DNA of 9,444 nt from Bacteroidales bacterium UBA1309 (lineage in GTDB: Bacteria; Bacteroidota; Bacteroidia; Bacteroidales; Dysgonomonadaceae). The notes below the pieces were generated by a model. It searched no databases, was not told the DNA's origin, and saw nothing but the letters and a program-made list of their open reading frames with translations. The stretch covers positions 1 to 9,444 of the forward strand of contig DBTT01000024.1 of the NCBI GenBank assembly GCA_002307185.1, written 5' to 3'. Both the position numbers and the translations under genes were made by a program. Shown piece by piece: positions 6,951 to 9,444 of this stretch (positions within the stretch are counted from its first letter, which is position 1; every line of letters starts with the position of its first letter).

Positions 6951-7481
6951 TTATATTTCAAAGTGCTTGACTTCCCCGTATTCGATCTGATAATCGGAAA
7001 AAGCCAAGTGAATATCTATCAGTCCCAGCAGAATGGCCACAGCACGGATTACTCCGGCATGAGTAAAGACAAGCACTTGATTCTGACTGCCTGATTTTAA
7101 TTCGTCAAGAAAATTTCTGACCCGTTCTAATTGTTCGGCAAAAGATTCGCCATTCGTCGCTGGAAGGTTTATCCAGTCTGCATACCAATCTTCTAGCTTG
7201 GGATCAGATATCTGATCCCAAGGAATGCCTTCCCAATCACCAAAATCGAGTTCCATCAACCGTTTGTCGTGGATCGGCTGATCATATCCACAGTAGCCAG
7301 CAAGCTTGGTGCATCGTTGCAGCGGACTGGAAAAAACAGCATCAAAAACATAATTCTCAAGTTGAAGGCAGACGTTCTGAGCTTCATCAATAAATGTTTC
7401 CGCAACATCCACATCGGTTTGTCCATAGCAGACATTCGGTTTGCAGTCAACAGAGGTGTGGCGAACTATGGTTAATTTCAT
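6951..7481 (-). CDS. cobC: Alpha-ribazole phosphatase, histidine phosphatase family
   Basis: CobC removes the phosphate from alpha-ribazole 5'-phosphate or adenosylcobalamin 5'-phosphate at the end of nucleotide-loop assembly. The 176-residue protein shows the histidine phosphatase core: RHT with the phosphate-accepting H8, R56 in SSPLQRC, acid E77 in LMELDFGDWEG, and the second histidine H141 in FTHAG. The LDFGDWEG form is typical of CobC and phosphoglycerate-mutase-like relatives; location 24 nt after cobS makes CobC the strong choice. The length is slightly short, near the low end for the family, but complete. ATG 7481 directly precedes the conserved KLTIVRH strand. Confidence 0.9.
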   Translation of the reverse strand: MKLTIVRHTSVDCKPNVCYGQTDVDVAETFIDEAQNVCLQLENYVFDAVFSSPLQRCTKLAGYCGYDQPIHDKRLMELDFGDWEGIPWDQISDPKLEDWYADWINLPATNGESFAEQLERVRNFLDELKSGSQNQVLVFTHAGVIRAVAILLGLIDIHLAFSDYQIEYGEVKHFEI

Positions 7482-7505
7482 CGGATATAATTTGAAAGAA
7501 TGTGA

Positions 7506-8264
7506 TCAAGTAGAGGTACACAAAACAAGGATTCCCAAATAAAAACTCAATTCGCAGAGCAAAGCCGTGGCTCCACAAACATCCCCTGTATAGCCCTGGA
7601 TTTTTTTGTTTGCCAGCAAAAAGATGAATAGCATCGTAACAATGGGAAATAAAGCCGCCATCCAATAATGGCTATTCAGCAAACAGATCAAGGGAAGCAC
7701 CCCGGCAACAAAAGCAAAGGAGAGTTTCCACCACGAAAGCTTTTCGTAGGTGGTCTTGCTTTTGCTTTCACTTTCGGGACGTGCATAAGGCAATAAGTTC
7801 ATCAGGATGCAGGTCGTGAATTTGGCAAAAGGATCGGCTGCCAGTATAGCGAAAGGAACAAGGCTTGTTGGCATCGAAGAGAGCGTGCTAACCAACAACA
7901 AGTAATAAAAAATAAGCCCAAGGACTGAATAACTTCCGGCATGGGAGTCTTTCATAATGCGCAACACATCTGCTTTGGTGCGTCCGCCGCCAAACCCATC
8001 GAAGAAATCACCGAGTCCATCTTCGTGGAATCCTCCGGTGAAAAGTACCCGGGCTGCCAACGCCAACACGATTGCCACCACAGGAGGAAACACTTGCGAG
8101 AGGGCAAGCCAGCACAAAACTGTAACTCCCGCAGTGAGCCAGCCGGTCAACGGCCAAAAGTAAATCATCCGCTTGTAACTTTCTGCAGGAATTTCTGTCA
8201 ACCTCCATACAGGAAGCCGCGTGAAAAAAGTAAGGGCGGCAAGCAAATCGTGTAATATCTTCAT
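7506..8264 (-). CDS. cobS: Adenosylcobinamide-GDP ribazoletransferase (cobalamin synthase)
   Basis: CobS is an integral membrane enzyme that joins alpha-ribazole or its phosphate to adenosylcobinamide-GDP. The 252-residue protein begins with the family-typical LLAALTFFTRLPV, and has the acidic motif GGFHEDGLGDFFDGFGGG (77-94) that binds metal and substrate, then MKDSHAGSYSVLGL (104-117) and GYTGDVCGA (224-232) near the C-terminus. Several hydrophobic helices are visible (for example about 40-72, 110-128, 180-196, 200-218). Length is normal. It lies between cobT and cobC in the same direction, consistent with one operon. ATG 8264 leads straight into the conserved N-terminus. Confidence 0.95.
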   Translation of the reverse strand: MKILHDLLAALTFFTRLPVWRLTEIPAESYKRMIYFWPLTGWLTAGVTVLCWLALSQVFPPVVAIVLALAARVLFTGGFHEDGLGDFFDGFGGGRTKADVLRIMKDSHAGSYSVLGLIFYYLLLVSTLSSMPTSLVPFAILAADPFAKFTTCILMNLLPYARPESESKSKTTYEKLSWWKLSFAFVAGVLPLICLLNSHYWMAALFPIVTMLFIFLLANKKIQGYTGDVCGATALLCELSFYLGILVLCTST

Positions 8265-8366
8265 AATACGAAAATTTATTAGCGGATATCCTCTGGCTGT
8301 TGGTTTTTAGCCAATAACTTTTCCGAACAACCAAAGGATCTGATTGGATTACCCTGGAGAAACTCT
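8265..8366. other. 102-nt cobT-cobS gap with a weak hairpin
   Basis: This gap is long for an otherwise tight operon. On the minus strand TTGGCTAAAAACCAA (near 8302-8316) makes only a 4-bp stem without a T-run, so it is not a convincing terminator. No internal promoter fitting TTG / TAnnTTTG was recognised. The genes can still be cotranscribed. Confidence 0.3.
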
Positions 8367-9413
8367 TTATTCAAAATATTTGGTCACCTTGGCGTGCTTG
8401 AAGGTACTCATTTCGTTTATCATCCGCACAGCCGAATCCACTAAGGGGTATGCGCACACGGCTCCAGTTCCTTCTCCCAAGCGCAGGCCGAAGAATAGCA
8501 AGGGTTTTGCCTGTAGGTAATCGAGTACCAGCTTGTGACCCGTTTCATCCCCTTGATGTCCGAAAATAGAATATTCCAACACTTCAGGATGGAGTTTGGA
8601 TGCAGCCAGAAGGCAGTTGGTCATGATAAATCCATCGATCAGAATCACCATTTTCAGTTCGGCTGCACGCAACATCGCACCCACAGCCATCACCATTTCA
8701 TATCCACCGAAATAACAAAGAATATCTTCTACGGAACCGTTACCCTTGTAATTGTCCAAGGCTTGTTTTAGGATACTATATTTGCGTTTTACCCCTTCGC
8801 TGTCGAAGCCACTTCCTGCACCCACGCACTGCGATAAATCTATCCCCGTGAGACAAGTCATCCACATCGACGAGGAGGAGGTGTTCCCGATTCCCATTTC
8901 ACCGAAGCTGATGATGTTTGAACCTTCTTGGAAGCATTCGTCCACCACAGCAGAACCCCGCTCAATACAAAGTTCGTATTCTTCACGTGTCATGGCGCTT
9001 TCATGCAGGTAATTGCGGGTACCCATGCGCACTTTCAAATCGATCAGGTTTTCCAGTCCATTGAAATCGTAGTTGATGCCGCTGTCCACCACCTTCATGC
9101 TAAAACCGTGTTGACGTGCAAGGAAATTGATTCCGGCGCCTCCCTCCATAAAGTTAAATACCATCTGCGGGGTGACTTCGGCCGGCGAATAGCTCACACC
9201 TTCGGCTACAATGCCGTGGTCGCCTCCAAATATGACGTGGTAAGGTTTGTGGAGAGCTGGAGTAAGTGTTTGCTGGATAGCCCCAATCTGGATAGCCAGT
9301 TCTTCCAATCGGCCCAAAGAACCTTTTGGCTTGGTCAGGTTATCCACTTTTTCTTGCAAATAAGGCACAATTCGTTTCTCAGGTGATACGATGTTGAATG
9401 TTTTTTGTGACAT
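8367..9413 (-). CDS. cobT: Nicotinate-nucleotide-dimethylbenzimidazole phosphoribosyltransferase
   Basis: CobT transfers ribose phosphate from nicotinate mononucleotide to 5,6-dimethylbenzimidazole or another base, making the alpha-ribotide of the cobamide lower ligand. The 348-residue protein is full length. Visible family motifs are TKPKGSLGRLEELA (27-40), FGGDHGI (62-68), SFGEMGIGNTSSSS (169-182), GAGSGFDSEGV (198-208), GGYEMVMAVGAM (236-247), GHQGDETGHK (285-294) and LRLGEGTGA (310-318), where E314 corresponds to the catalytic glutamate of the Salmonella enzyme. It is cytoplasmic and supplies the substrate for CobS just downstream. ATG 9413 fits the family start. Only 31 nt of upstream sequence are in the window, so the promoter, any cobalamin riboswitch, and a likely cobU neighbour cannot be seen. 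Confidence 0.96.
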   Translation of the reverse strand: MSQKTFNIVSPEKRIVPYLQEKVDNLTKPKGSLGRLEELAIQIGAIQQTLTPALHKPYHVIFGGDHGIVAEGVSYSPAEVTPQMVFNFMEGGAGINFLARQHGFSMKVVDSGINYDFNGLENLIDLKVRMGTRNYLHESAMTREEYELCIERGSAVVDECFQEGSNIISFGEMGIGNTSSSSMWMTCLTGIDLSQCVGAGSGFDSEGVKRKYSILKQALDNYKGNGSVEDILCYFGGYEMVMAVGAMLRAAELKMVILIDGFIMTNCLLAASKLHPEVLEYSIFGHQGDETGHKLVLDYLQAKPLLFFGLRLGEGTGAVCAYPLVDSAVRMINEMSTFKHAKVTKYFE

Positions 9414-9444
9414 GATCTATGTATATTAATCCAAAATGTAAAAT

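Noticed and set aside
8008..8334. Minus-strand frame overlapping the start of cobS
   Set aside because: It is a different-frame shadow of the strongly conserved cobS N-terminal half.
1..9444. CRISPR array, tRNA gene or transposase gene
   Set aside because: No regularly spaced direct repeats, no cloverleaf with a CCA-type end, and no transposase motif were seen on either strand.

Overview
The window looks like a chromosomal segment from a Bacteroidales-type bacterium (Bacteroidota). This rests on gene content (a cobT-cobS-cobC lower-ligand cluster beside a TetR-regulated pair of fused ABC exporters), start regions without a purine-rich Shine-Dalgarno, and promoter-like sequences resembling the Bacteroidota TTG / TAnnTTTG pattern. 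The exact genus cannot be read from the sequence. All recognisable protein genes lie on the minus strand.

Layout from left to right. Positions 1-about 376 (plus strand) have no credible reading frame but carry a chain of consecutive stems. This is best explained as a large structured RNA, possibly a HEARO / IscB-type omega RNA whose nuclease gene is absent. Positions 498-555 hold an imperfect inverted repeat of the dispersed-palindrome type. Positions 725-1378 encode a DmeF-like cobalt/nickel efflux protein of the cation diffusion facilitator family that lacks the usual C-terminal domain. Positions 1379-1748 are mostly non-coding, with one weak 39-codon frame. Positions 1749-5890 are one compact operon read leftwards: a TetR-family regulator, then two exporter-fold ABC half-transporters, the last two genes overlapping by 8 nt. 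Positions 5891-6221 are a regulatory-looking gap with a promoter candidate and a perfect 16-nt palindrome.

Positions 6222-9413 are a cobalamin cluster read leftwards: cobT, cobS, cobC, then a wrecked cobyrinate a,c-diamide synthase (cbiA/cobB). CobT activates the lower-ligand base as a ribotide, CobS joins it (or its dephosphorylated form) to GDP-cobinamide, and CobC removes the phosphate. These steps serve both de novo synthesis and cobinamide salvage. CbiA amidates the corrin ring early in de novo synthesis and is not needed for salvage of complete cobinamide. Its decay beside three intact lower-pathway genes suggests a strain moving from synthesis to salvage, unless another copy exists elsewhere. 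The cobT upstream region is cut by the window edge, so cobU/cobP may lie just outside.

The items most worth following are the orphan structured RNA at the left end, the doubly damaged cbiA, and the C-terminally shortened DmeF-like transporter.
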